Position numbers and translations under genes: made by a program. Of a DNA stretch of 64,000 bases, positions 45,672 to 56,823 are shown piece by piece. The stretch's first letter is position 1. Each line of letters begins with the position of its first letter. The stretch comes from Eleusine coracana subsp. coracana (taxonomy: Eukaryota > Streptophyta > Magnoliopsida > Poales > Poaceae). The stretch spans positions 26,294,300 through 26,358,299 of the forward strand of contig CM064431.1 of assembly GCA_032690845.1 (NCBI GenBank), read 5' to 3'. The notes beneath the pieces were generated by a model, which did no database searches, was not told the origin of the DNA, and saw only the letters and a list, made by a program, of their open reading frames with translations.

Positions 45672-47262
45672 GAGCTGCTCGGGGATGGATGAGGGGCACT
45701 TCGGGAGAGAGGAGTGGATGGGGTTATTTACTTTTTAGCCATCCTATCGAAGTGGCCATTCTCATTCGCCATCCTACGGAATGACAGCTCTCAAATACCA
45801 CCGTAGTCTTATATTTTAATTCTTATTTGTCACTCTTTACCATTTATTATCACCAGCTGGTATTTTAATTTTTTTACCGGAATTCAAAGTAAAAGAACGA
45901 TCCTGCCCTTCTAGCTTTTGCCGCATCCGTAACTAGGGCAACAGTAAAGACCACCACGACCGCCCATTCCCCGTCGTCCTCCCTCTGACCCCAACTTCTA
46001 CGGACTAAGGCATACAGCAGGACCTCTCTCGCTGCACCTCCTACCTCAAGTTTTAATTCATGTCTGTTCTTTCGTTCTCAGTCAGCTGATCAACATTTCT
46101 TTGGTTCTCATTTACTTTCTTTTTCTCCTTTTTTTAATTTTTGTCTCTAAGAATCATTCTGAATGAAATATTTGAGATGTGGCTCCGTTTGCTATACTTC
46201 CTCGGTGAAAGAAATTTCCCTTACAATTCTTCTTGCGGACATTATCTCACCTACATTAAGAAGGTTGATTGAATTAGCAGAAATCTGCCTCTTCAAGAGC
46301 TATGCAGTCTGCACTAGAACCTCGAGCTGACGAGCGCCACCGTCAAACCTCGCCGGAATCGATGCTTCTGTCGCCACCGTTCCACCACTGCAACCACTTC
46401 GCGTCGAGCCCCACTTTTCTGCTGCTTCTTGTCATCAAGCTCTCCCACGCCACTCTTCTACTCCACCATATGAAACTCTACGGTCATGGTCTGGGCGACC
46501 CTGGGCTCAGGATGTACGCACCCGAACTGAAGACTCTTCTTTCCAACTTCTAGGAAGTGGAAGCATCTCAACTTTACAGCATATATATGCAGCTAAGCTT
46601 TGTAAATCTGAAACCACCTCCCCAGTTAAGAGGTTTTCCAAATCTAAGGAAGCTTTAACTACAGGTAGTGCATGCTGCCAACAATGGTCTTAAATAAGGT
46701 GTTGTCCCATTGTTGTAATCTTGAGTGGCTACGCTTAGACAGATGCAATCTCAATGATGAACTAGTGGTCAATGATCCGCTGTACCATCTACTATATTTG
46801 CGTATTGATCGTTGCAAATTAACCAAGGTAGAGTTCCATGCGGTGAAGCTGACAACTTTTGTATATGAAGGCTCCTTTATACCTATTGGCCTCACCTCCT
46901 CTTTGAAACTGCAAAATGCAAATATTCGGTTGGGTGAGGCAGTTTTTCAGCATGCTCTAGTATCACTTCTCAATGGGCTTCCGGACGTTCAAAATATGAC
47001 TTTACGTATTGCACGCTAATACTTAGAGGTAGTCTCCTGAAAGATTCTTGAGGAATGTTTGAGTTTTATCTAACAAAATCTTCTCATAGTATACTTTATG
47101 TTTTCTCTTTCAGAGGCAATGGCTGTGGGACAACCCTTTGAAGTTTTCTTGTCTCAGGCGCTTAAGATATTGATGCCTTTACATGCCAAAGAAGTTGCCA
47201 ATGTTCTTTATTCAGTTTCATTTCTGAGAGCTACATCTTTTATAGAAAATTTGGAGGTCCAT

Positions 47263-47650
47263 ATAAGTCACATATTGTACTTTCTTTTGTATGTTTATTA
47301 TGAATTGTTTTGTCTCCAACTATTATGAATTGTTTTAATTTACTGAATTTTACGATGGTCCATTTCATGTACGTCGAATTTCTTCAAATGTTACATACTG
47401 TCCTTTCTAAGGGTCCTCGGTACTAAGCCTTAAAAGGTACAAAGAAGATTTGTATTACAACTGTTTCTTAGCCTGCTAGCTAACCCGTTCTGTCCTTTGG
47501 TAAACTTTTTAGAATCCATATTAGATTACTCAATTACTAACTCCCCAAAAGGACTTCAGAGTTAAGACATCAAACTATTGGTTCCTCGAGTATTCATGTC
47601 TAGTAGGAATACCACAAATGATCGCTAATTAGCAAATAGCACAACCACAA
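47263..47650. other. Region downstream of F-box copy 2
   Basis: AT-rich remains of the pseudogene's intron and 3' flank. No FBD exon was recognised. Confidence 0.4.
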
Positions 47651-47935
47651 AACGGGCCTTTAGCAACGCTAGCCCAAAGGCCATAGCGGCGCGGCCCAAA
47701 GTGGCCCGCCGCTACAGGGTCTAGGGAGCCTGCCGCGGTTCGAGCCGCCACTAAAGAGCACATTATAGCGGCACCTGATATTGTCAACCGCCCCTATAAA
47801 TGATCAATGTTTAAAGCGATGACTGGCATTGTCAACCGCCGCTATAGTCCATACTATAGTGGCGGTTTTTATTGTCAACCGCCGCTATAAAGTGCCCGAC
47901 CTATATAAGCGTGTTTTGACAGCTTTTCTGTTTCA
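47651..47935. mobile_element. CACTA-like left terminus with sub-terminal repeats
   Basis: CACAACCACAAAACGGGCC at 47651 resembles a CACTACCACAAAAC terminus, followed by inverted and direct copies of CAACCGCCGCTATA / TATAGTGGCGGTT to about 47890. It belongs to the same family as the termini near 13411 and 41216. The opposite end was not found. Confidence 0.55.
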
Positions 47936-48213
47936 CTCGAACAGTGGCGAACCAAAATTTTGGGCAAATTACGAAAATCAAGGGGGGAAGTTTTGAGTTT
48001 TTTTAAAATTTGCTCTCTAAGGTAAGGGAAACTCATTCCATATATTTTTTTTGTGCTACTATCTCTCTCAGATATGGAGTATCTCCTCCTAGTACTCTCT
48101 TCTTTGCCTCTTGGCTCTCACCAAATGCTCTAAGCAATTCCATTAGCCAAGAATGGTCACCAAGACCCCAACAACGAAGTTATATAGCCTTCCAACCTCA
48201 AACTAGCCATTGC
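47936..48213. repeat. Left part of a Sirevirus-like LTR interrupted by solo LTR 2
   Basis: Non-coding sequence that, after removing solo LTR 2 and one ATTGC, joins directly to the palindrome-rich segment at 52140. The left border of this LTR is not defined. Confidence 0.4.
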
Positions 48214-51200
48214 TGTGACATCCCAAGTCACAAAAAGTTGATTAAGCTAACACAATGTTAAATTGCTGGCTAATTAAAAATTTCAAATAATTAAAGTGCC
48301 AAAGAAAAAGGGGTAAATAACTTAATTAGTTAATTACACCAATTGGCCAATTAGTAGCTTTTCAAAAACTTTGCAAAACTCAATGGAAGTGTGCCCAAAT
48401 TGTTGCATATTCCAGTGGAGCATGTCAAGAAAGAATTTTGGGAAATTTACTGGAATTTTTGGTAAAGGTTTAATCCCCCTAAAAATTCCCTAAGTACAGA
48501 GAACAGCACCTCTGTTCCAATAATTTTAGTTAATTTTTCAGAAGGAATTTTGACGTGGCCCCAAAACCAAAGTTGGCAAGTAGGATTTTCTGAACTTACA
48601 CAAAAATTTGCTAAGGATTTGAAGCATCATAATTGGAGAAATTAGCAAATTACAGAACACTGTCCTAGTTAATCGAGGTCAACAACTCTCTGTCCTTGAG
48701 CCACTCTTCGATCGACACCACCGTACCTCTCCCGCCGGCCACCGCGCGCCTCCTCTCTCTTGCCCATCCCGGCCACTGCTCCGCCTGCCGTCACTGTGCC
48801 ACCGGTGCCGCTTTGAAGACACCCCCACCGCCGAGCCACTCTCCCACGGCCAGCTCACCCCCGATCTCTCTCTCTCTCTCTCTCCCGGTTATAAGCGCCC
48901 GGCGGCAAAAGCCTTTCCCCACTCTCCCGGCGAGTACCGCCCCCCCCATACCTTCCTCCACCCCCTCTCACCACTCCAGAAACCCCCGGCCCCTCCATCT
49001 CCATCGCCAGTGAAAGCAGTGGCGGAATTTGAGCAGCGCCCCTGTTTTTCGCCGCCATGACTGCCACCGCGTCGAGCTCCGCCTAGCCCCCCCCCCCCCC
49101 CCCCCGTTTGCTCCTATCTCCTCAAATTGGTGCACGAGTATCTTCCCTAGCGTGCCCCTGACCCGTTCCCCCTCTGCCGCAGAGACCTCGCCGGAATTCA
49201 TGAAGAAAGGAGCCACCACCGTCGGGTTCCCCCCACCCCGCCGACGAGACCCCTCTTCCGGCCCTCCCCATCGCCTAGCTCCTCCACGCCGTCGATCTCC
49301 GCACCGAGGTGATGCTCTCCCTCCACTCCCCGACCCTTCTCGCTCGCCGTGCTCGCCGCGCGACGCCGTCGTACCCTCCCTCTGCTCCGCCGCTCGTCGC
49401 CGGCCGTCTCCGGCGCTTCTCGCGGGACACCCACCGGACCCACAAGGTCGCTGTGGGGTGCTGAGCACGTGTGCAAGCGGCGTTGGCCGAGCCGCGCCGC
49501 CGATTGGCCGCTGGCCCGAGCTCGCCGGCGCCGGCCACCGCGCGCGCGCGCTCGCAGGCGTTTGAAAATGCCGAATGGCATTTCTGTAATTTAGCCTCAA
49601 CTTTGTAAAATCTTCAAAAATTCATAACTCGAAAACTAGAAGTCCAATGAGCATGAAACCAATTTTGTTGGATTCCTAAAATCCTCCTCTACCAGAAAAA
49701 CAAGATGAGGGCCAGGGTTATGCAGCAGATTAGTAAAATTAAATCACCAAAGTTAGAACCTTGCTAAGAGTATTAAATTCATAATTCAAAAATTTATAAC
49801 TGATAAAATCATGGGATTTGGTCAGTAAGCATTTCATGTCATTCCTAAACTTTCTACTAAAGCACATTTCCATCTTTTATGCAAATTTTCAGTGTTATTG
49901 CATAATCCCCATTTGTAGTAAATGAATTTCTATAAATTCTTGGGTAGGATTTTAATTCTGAAATTTAGCATTCCTGCTCCTTGGGCATTTCTACATAACT
50001 ATAAAATCTCCATGAAAAATTTTGGGCACCATCAATATGCTTTTTGCTGTTAAAGTTGCTCATTCATAATTAGCTTAAGAATTTCACTATAAATATTGCC
50101 TTGTATATGCATATAGTTGTTATTAGTGATAAATCCATCTTGGGACAGCTCATCCAACATGTTAATCTTGACCTTCAGTAAAGTTTATTATTTTCTTTTG
50201 GTATGCTCATGTTTCATAATTAGCTTATATATCTAGGTTGGTTTAGGGTTATAATTAAAAGTGAGCATGTCGAATTCTAGGAGGTTATAATTAACCTTGC
50301 AGTATAAAGTTTCTATGTTCTCTTGCATGGGCATTATAATTGATGAATGCACCCTGGGTAAGAGTGTAGTTAAGAAGCTTTGCATGTTTGCTAAGTAGGC
50401 CTTGGCATACCGAGGGAAAATACCCTGCTAATTTCTTAGCACCAAAGGTATACTTGTATTTGGGGTATAGGTGATATGCTCATTGATTACCATGCCTCCC
50501 ACTTCCCTAATTAGAACTTTGTCCCCTTAAATTTAGTAATTGCTGGAGTGTTGCACGAACATGTCATCTCATGCATGAGCATCATTCTGTCAAATTCTAT
50601 TTATTGAGGAAGTGCCATGCATCATCGTCCAATTCCTTACCATGCATTGCACTGCATTGACTAGGAAGCGAGACCGGGAGCAAGGACGTGGCAAGCAACC
50701 CTGAGGAGCCCGAAGTTGAGCTAAACCCCGCCGAGAACTCTAACTACGATCACTCCCAAGGCAAGCCCCGGTGCACACCTACTGATTTACGAGTCCTTTT
50801 ATTTTGTAACCATAGAAGGATATTGTATTGTGCATTAGGTATAGGGCTTGGATGGAACCCACTTGCATAAACAAACGATGACCTATGCTTAGCTTACGTA
50901 GTAAGCCTTTTCGTTAACAACTGCTAGGCTTAAATTAGCAGAGTCAACGGTAGGCTATGGGATCGCTCAATTCAATCATGATTCACGTGAAGAATGAAAT
51001 TGGTTAAAATTTGAGAACCTATCGTCGCAACTCCGCGGACAAGTATTGAACAGTACCAAGTGCATACCTCTATATGGGAATTGGTAAACCTAGTAACTGG
51101 GGCGCCGTATTGTTGGACGGTATTACTCATCAATCCAGAGGTGATGTGAATGGCACGGTGGATGCACGGGTCGAGGACCGCTGTAGAGTGCATGGGTTAA

Positions 51201-52134
51201 GCCTCGAATACGAAGTACTGTATCGCAGGGAGGACGTGTACTCGGGATCGATGGCCCCGGATCGACTTTATCGCAACCTCGTGAACGGTGGCCATACGTG
51301 TTCTTAAATGATGCGTATGTCGTGCATTTGGGTTATTCTCTTGCAGGATGTAAATCAATTCGAATTGCCGTCCCTCGCGGTTATGAGTACCTCTTGTTTC
51401 GAGCAGTGGCAATGATACTTTAAGTAGATAAGTTGGGTTATGATGCTGAAAGTTATTTACTCTATGGATACATATTGCTATGTTGTATTGCTCTTTATAA
51501 TTGTACAAGTGTTAGCAGCTAGCTAGGTTCAACTACAGTCCCTCTCCTGCAACAAGCAATTACAAATCTTAGTTAAGGAATAAGCATCGCAACATAGAAT
51601 TAATAGGTGCTTTTATGCAATTATCAAATAAGCCCGGTGGGCCCCTGCATACTAGGAGTCGGTTTTAGTAAACCTTTTGGACGGGTAAGTCTTGCGGAGT
51701 ATGCTAGATACTCAGGCTTTGCGATTATGTGGTTTTCAGGTTTACCTCAAGCAACTTATTGCGATTGCTGTAACAAAGTTGTGTGGGAAGGTGAGGAGCC
51801 CCAGAACTGGACCATTGAATGGGTCCCTAGCTCCCCTAATCAAGATGAGTGAGCCATTGCCCTAGGGTCGGCATGGCTTACTTAGGTTCTACGTAGCATT
51901 GTCGTATCTTCCGCCTCCGCATATTTATGTAATATGAACCAAGAACATATGTATGATAATGTAACTAAATTTGCTTCCGCTATGACTCTTGAAATTTTAA
52001 TATTATACACTTAATGATGTATCTCTGTAAATGATGGATGTTCCTATGTGAACGCTATGTATGGTTACTTCGTTAACCATCTCCCGAGGCGATTCTGTAC
52101 GGCACACTCTATACTCCGGTATAGGGTTGCGACA
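48214..52134 (+). repeat. Long solo LTR 2 (same superfamily as solo LTR 1)
   Basis: It starts TGTGACATCCCAAGTC and ends GGGTTGCGACA, flanked by the perfect 5-bp duplication ATTGC (48209-48213 and 52135-52139). It is 3921 bp. It has the same organisation as solo LTR 1: AT-rich start, GC-rich island (about 48690-49560, with a 19-base C run at 49087-49105), then an AT-rich body. Conserved blocks: 50683-50790 (encoding EEPEVELNP ... GKPRCTP), 51340-51410 (GCAGGATGTAAATCAATTCG) and 51645-51750 (CTAGGAGTCGGTTTTAG, then GGTTTTCAG). No pol or gag is present. Confidence 0.85.
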
Positions 52135-52139
52135 ATTGC

Positions 52140-52990
52140 TCCATGAGATCAGCTTCCTGGGCATACTGACCGGACAGTCCGGTCACTGCTTGACCATACC
52201 GTCTGGTCACTGCAGTCTTCAGCTCCAACGGCTCTGCCCTCTACTGACTCCTACTGACTTAACCGTCCGGTTAGCTGACCGGACCATCCGGTCAGACTTT
52301 CTCTCTCTATTCGAGAGAGCTCCTAATTTGTGTCCTCTCTGTCTCAATGCGTCTTCATATAGACCGGACCGTTTGGTCTGCTGACCGGACCGTTTGGTCT
52401 ACTGACCGGACCGTCCGGTCACTATTGATCCTTACGTAGACAAATTCCTTGCAAACTACTCTCTGTCCTCTTAGTGAGCGTACAGTCCGATGTCCACTGA
52501 CCCCTTCTGTCCGGTCACTTCGTCCAGAAGCTAAAACTCCTCGTCCTTGCTTGACTTCGTTTCCCGGCTTTTCCAAACAGCTCCTTGGCTTCTCCACTGT
52601 CACCTAGTGCCTGTGATTTCACCGTGCAACCTTGCACACCACCGACTAGACATGACCTAAGAGAAATGACCTAGACCTCCTTGATAGTCCGGTTTTTCCT
52701 ATGGACTCAAAACCCTAACAACTAGACAAGTATTCCCAACACTTGTTTCATAGCTTGTACTTAGCTTTGATCCATCTCCATCAACCCTTGGACTCCATCA
52801 AGCTCACAAGCCTCCATGCTTGCAGTCATTGTCATCAATCGCCAAGGCAACCATCATCCATATGATTTGTAGTAGAGTTTAGATTTGATTCCTGCATAGA
52901 CAACACTCGTGTAGATATTAGCCCACACTTTCATAGTTGTCATCTATCAGCAAAACATTCATACCTCGGGAATCCAATCATCAATGGTAA
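52140..52990. repeat. Right part of Sirevirus-like LTR with GACCGGACCGTCCGGTC palindromes
   Basis: At least eight copies of GACCGGAC[A/C]GTCCGGTC-like palindromes or half-sites lie at about 52168-52520. Clusters of CpG-rich palindromes in the LTR are described for Sireviruses. The motif differs from GGTCTGACCGCC in the element at 1-12955, so this is another family. The right border near 52990 is approximate. Confidence 0.5.
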
Positions 52991-53070
52991 TGAAGCTTAC
53001 AAGAATAGCGGGGAGGTGTTGCCGAAATTCTATCTCGAATATGGTTGAAGCATGAAAGCTAATTAACCCC

Positions 53071-56000
53071 ATGTACACATCCTTGGGTGGGATTAGGACC
53101 TATCTTCTCCTATCAGAGCATGATAGGCAGCGTGTAGATGTAATTGATTTGTATAATATCCGATCGTTTGTTAAAGGATGGATGACCTTGACTGGATGTA
53201 CACGGGTTGGCGGGGAAAGCGTGACTATACCACAGAATTCATTTACAAGGTCGATGATTTCTTGAAAAGGCATTTGAATCAGGATAGAGTAAAGCAGTGT
53301 GTCCCTATAGACAGTGTCAAAACAAGTTGTTTCAAATAAAGTTGAAAATGGGTCTACACATTTGCGACAATGGGTTTGTGGCAAACTATACTAGGTGGAT
53401 ATGCCATAGAGAAGCCCATCGTGTGAGAGACGAGGTTGAGGCAACACATGGAGGATTATGATGCTGATGCCGGGTGCAGAGACATGTTAGATGACTTTCA
53501 TCAAGCACACTTTGATGAACGACCTAGTAATGGTGGGGAGGAGCCGCCAAAGCCTACCGCAAATGCCCATTATGACTTGTTGTCTTTGGCACAGAAACCA
53601 ATTCATGACCATACTAATGTTTCTCAACTAGATGCCGTTGGGTGCATAATGGCATTGAAATCTTAGCTTGGCATCAATGGAGATGGCTTTGATAATATGT
53701 TGATAGTTATTGGCAGACTACTTCTAGGTGGTCACAATCTGCCACGCAACATGTATGAGTCATAGAAACTCCTTCGTGCACTTAAAATGCCATACGAGCA
53801 AATACATCTCTGTCCTAAGGGATGCGTGTTATTTAGGAAAGACCACGCGGATGCAATGTACTATCGTAAATATGAGTCCTCTAGGGACCTGAAGGTAGAC
53901 TCTGGTGATGGTTATAAGAGGCAACTCGAAATCCCTATGAAAATCCTATGGTACCTTTCGTTCATACCAAGGATCCAACGTCTTTACATGACCGAGGACA
54001 CTGCAAAATTGATGACATGGCACAAAGAGGGCAAACGATACCATCCTTAGAATATGGTACATCCACCTGATGCTGCGTCATGGAAGTATTTTGATAGTAA
54101 GTATCCTGATCAGCTAAGGAGCCTCGTAATGTACGTGTTGCGCTGACAACAGATGGGTTCAATCCGTACGGAATGTCTTCTTCCCATACACTTGTTGGCC
54201 CGTGTTCGTTATCCCTCTCAATCTCCCTCCCGGTGTTTTGTTTCAACGACAAAACATATTTTTGTCGTTGATAAGTCCTAAACACCCTGGGAATAACATG
54301 AGTGTGTACATGGAGGCTCTGATTGATGATTTGCTCCATGCTTGGAATGATGGGGTATGGACATACGATTGAGCTACAAAAACAAACTTCAAAATGATAG
54401 TGTGGTACATGTACTCCATGCATCACCATTCGGCATATGGGTCATTTAGCGGCTAGTTTGTCCTCGGGAAGTTGCCATGCCAAGTATGCAAGTCAACTCT
54501 CCAGTTCTTCTGACTGACGAAGGGTGGTAAGTATGGTTCATTCGGCAAACACCAACAATTTTTACCTATGGACCATCCATATAGAAGGGACATAACAAAC
54601 TTTACAAAAGATGTCGTGGTTGAGGACCCTCCACCGTAGATGTGGACAGGTGCCGCTATTCGTGAATAGTTAGATTCGCTCCAAGCAAGTGTTGACGGTG
54701 GTGGTTCTGTGGGATATGGTGTCGATCATGCCTGGACTCAGATCCCAGGCTTGTAGAGACTCCCGTACATGGAGCACATTCTTCTTCCACTTGTACTTCC
54801 TAGTGTACAACCTAAAATGAATGTCGGCTAGGCTTCCTGGTGTACAATCATGGACATTCCTGATAACACGAAGGACAATGTTAAGGCTAGAGTGGATCAA
54901 GCTAGGTTATGCGATAGACCAAAGCTTGACATTCTGCGTCCCAAAGATGGCAAGAGATGAAAAAAAGCCTCCAGCCGATTTCATACTAAAGAAGAACCAA
55001 AGGAAGGTACTAGAATGGTTCCAAACTTAACCACTATGTGAATCAATGGGCTCAAGAGTCATGACTACTACGTATGGATTGAGCGACTTCTTCCGGTAAT
55101 GGTTCAAGGCTACCTTTCTGACAATGTGTGGCTAGTGCTGCTACAGTTGAGCTGTTTCTTCCGCACCCTTTGCGTGAAGGAGTTATCACGGACTGTGGTT
55201 GAACAATTGGAAAAAATGGCCCCTGTGTTGATTTGTAACTTGGAGAAGATCTTTCCTCTCGGCTTTTTCAATCCGATAGAGCATATGATTGTGCACCTCC
55301 TGTATGAGGCACAAATGTGTGGACCTGTGCATGGTCATTGGTGTTATTCAATTGAGAGACAACAAAATGTTCTTCGAACGAAATGTAAAAAAAAGTGAAA
55401 AATCGAAGCTTCCATGGCAGACGCATACTGTACTGATGAGGTGTCAAACTTCACAACAAAAAACTATGCTGAAACCCTTCCTAGAGTGCATAATCCATGC
55501 CCTCGTTACAATGCCAACGAAGATGAATCGACCCTCAGCCTCTTTGTAGGGCAACTCAGTAGTGCAAGTGGCGGGACTACTAAGAACTTGCAACATGTAG
55601 AATTCTGCACTATCATGATGTATGTGTTGGCAAAACCTTTTCCGAAGTGCAGTCATACATACAGTAAGTTCTCTCCCAACTAAGTTCTCAATATTTATAG
55701 CGACTGGTCACTAATCTGCATCTAACCTATCTTGATCTTCTTTTCATTTGTACAGAGAATTTACTCAACAATTCTAGCAGAGAAATAGGTCACCGACCCC
55801 GCAACAACTTGATACCCTTCTTAAAGAGGGCGCGGGGCGTGGATGATCTGATTTCATTACTTGGTTCAAACAAAAGAGACAAAACGAGGCGTCCATGAGT
55901 CCCGAGTTGAGACAGGTTGCTAATGCATGTGTCTATAGGGTAATGCCATACTCCGGCTATGATATGAATGGATATCTCTTTCACACAAGAAAGCATGATG

Positions 56001-56680
56001 AAGGTCAGCCCAATCGGCGTACCACAAATTACGAAGTTTGTACGACAACCCAAGATGGGGTGGAGTACTATGGAATAATTGAAGAAATATACGAACTCAA
56101 GTTTCATGGTTGCACCACTCTTCAGCCTGTCATATTCAAATGTCATTGGTTTGATCCTAACCAAGTGCAGCGGAACCTCAATGTTGGACTAGTCGAAATT
56201 TGACAGCGATCCGTCTATCCAGGAGACGATATGTATATTGTGGTGCAACATGCGACACAAGTTTATTATCTCTCATACCCCTGCAAAACCAACAAACATC
56301 TTCAGGGTTGGGACGTTGTGTACAATGTATCGCCACACGGTAGGCTACCTGTCCCGAACAATGAAGATTACAATATAGACCCAAACACATATGACGGAGA
56401 GTTCTTTCAGTTTCAAGAAGATGAGTTACAAGGGTGTATTATGATAGACTTAACCGGAGGAATCAAAATGGAAGTAAACGAGGATGATGAAAGAGTTGAT
56501 GACGAGGACGCTAGAGATGAGGTTTACAATGCAAAGGACTTACTATTACTTGAGCAACAATTAGGGATTGATGAGGACATTCCTCCATCGGAGCACGTGC
56601 CTGATTGTGATCTTGACATGCATGAGAGTGATGATGAGACATACAATCCAACTAATCCCGATCATGATGATTATATCTAA
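53071..56680 (+). pseudogene. CACTA (En/Spm) TNP2-like transposase, degenerate
   Basis: The transposase that cuts CACTA ends is recognisable over many broken frames. From 5' to 3': a transposase-associated N-terminal part (about 53170-53310); YDLLSLAQKPIHD (about 53565); the Transposase_21-type core with MPYEQIHLCPKGCVLFRKDH (53787), IPMKILWYLSFIPRIQRLYM, MTWHKEGKRYHP and TTDGFNPYGM (about 54150); ADFILKKNQRKVLEWFQT (about 54975-55030); a DUF4218-type block SCFFRTLCVKELSRTVVEQL and NPIEHMIVHLLYEAQMCGPV (about 55155-55330); and a DUF4216-type block VEYYGIIEEIYELKFHG, VIFKCHWFD (55895-56203), then a tail DVVYNVSPHGRLPVPN (about 56310). Stops and frameshifts occur throughout, so it is inactive. 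The element's 3' end is at 59739; its 5' terminus is not found. Confidence 0.9.
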
Positions 56681-56823
56681 AACACGTAAGATCTATACTT
56701 ATTGTATTGTTAATTGTAATATCATGTTACTTTCTAATCATGTATTGTTTATTTTGTCTTAAAATATTACATTTTTGTTTATATGTGCTAATTGTTTTTT
56801 TATTTCTTAAAATTCAGGTGAAG

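Larger units (their letters stand above)
43151..46536 (-). mobile_element. LINE-like retroposon inserted in F-box exon
   Basis: The insertion is bounded by a perfect 13-bp duplication TTCTTTCCAACTT (43138-43150 and 46537-46549), a variable-length duplication typical of target-primed LINE integration. Read on the minus strand, the 3' end has a T/A-rich low-complexity tail region, the hairpin CGTGCCAAGGCACG, CTCACG and a short A tail. One 542-codon ORF (45671-44043) is present and no reverse transcriptase, so it is non-autonomous and probably mobilised by LINE machinery. A PIF-like element (43254-43967) inserted later near the 3' end. Without that, the element is about 2.67 kb. It could instead be a retroposed transcript; the 3' hairpin and family-like tail favour a LINE family. 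Confidence 0.7.
42587..47262 (+). pseudogene. F-box/LRR gene copy 2, disrupted by a LINE-like insertion
   Basis: This is the paralog of the minus-strand gene at 17100-26643, in inverted orientation. Exon 1 (42587-42681) starts MGKILRSQKPPTDLALG and ends FEDLPP at donor CCACCG|GTATTT. Exon 2 starts at 42763 after GCCGCAG with the F-box (DVLYTIVSKLHPKEVARTSV, SSKWRCMWSTCPRLTF), is interrupted at 43150, resumes at 46550 and ends at 47028. Exon 3 is 47114-47262 (RQWLWDNPLKFSCL ... FIENLEVH). Disablements: a 1-nt insertion near 42890, the 3.4-kb insertion with its 13-bp duplication, a stop after GFPNLRKL (about 46655), further frame breaks near 46690 and in exon 3, and loss of the exon 3 donor (AT instead of GT). 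No FBD exon is found downstream. It is a clear pseudogene. Confidence 0.9.

Noticed and set aside
45260..45784. 174-codon plus-strand frame
   Set aside because: It is the mirror frame of the GC-rich start of the 542-codon minus-strand ORF.
46302..46553. 83-codon plus-strand frame running into the F-box exon
   Set aside because: It crosses the retroposon/target-duplication border and has no family similarity.
48968..49600. 210-codon minus-strand and 178-codon plus-strand frames
   Set aside because: They are in the GC-rich island of solo LTR 2, with low complexity and no domain.
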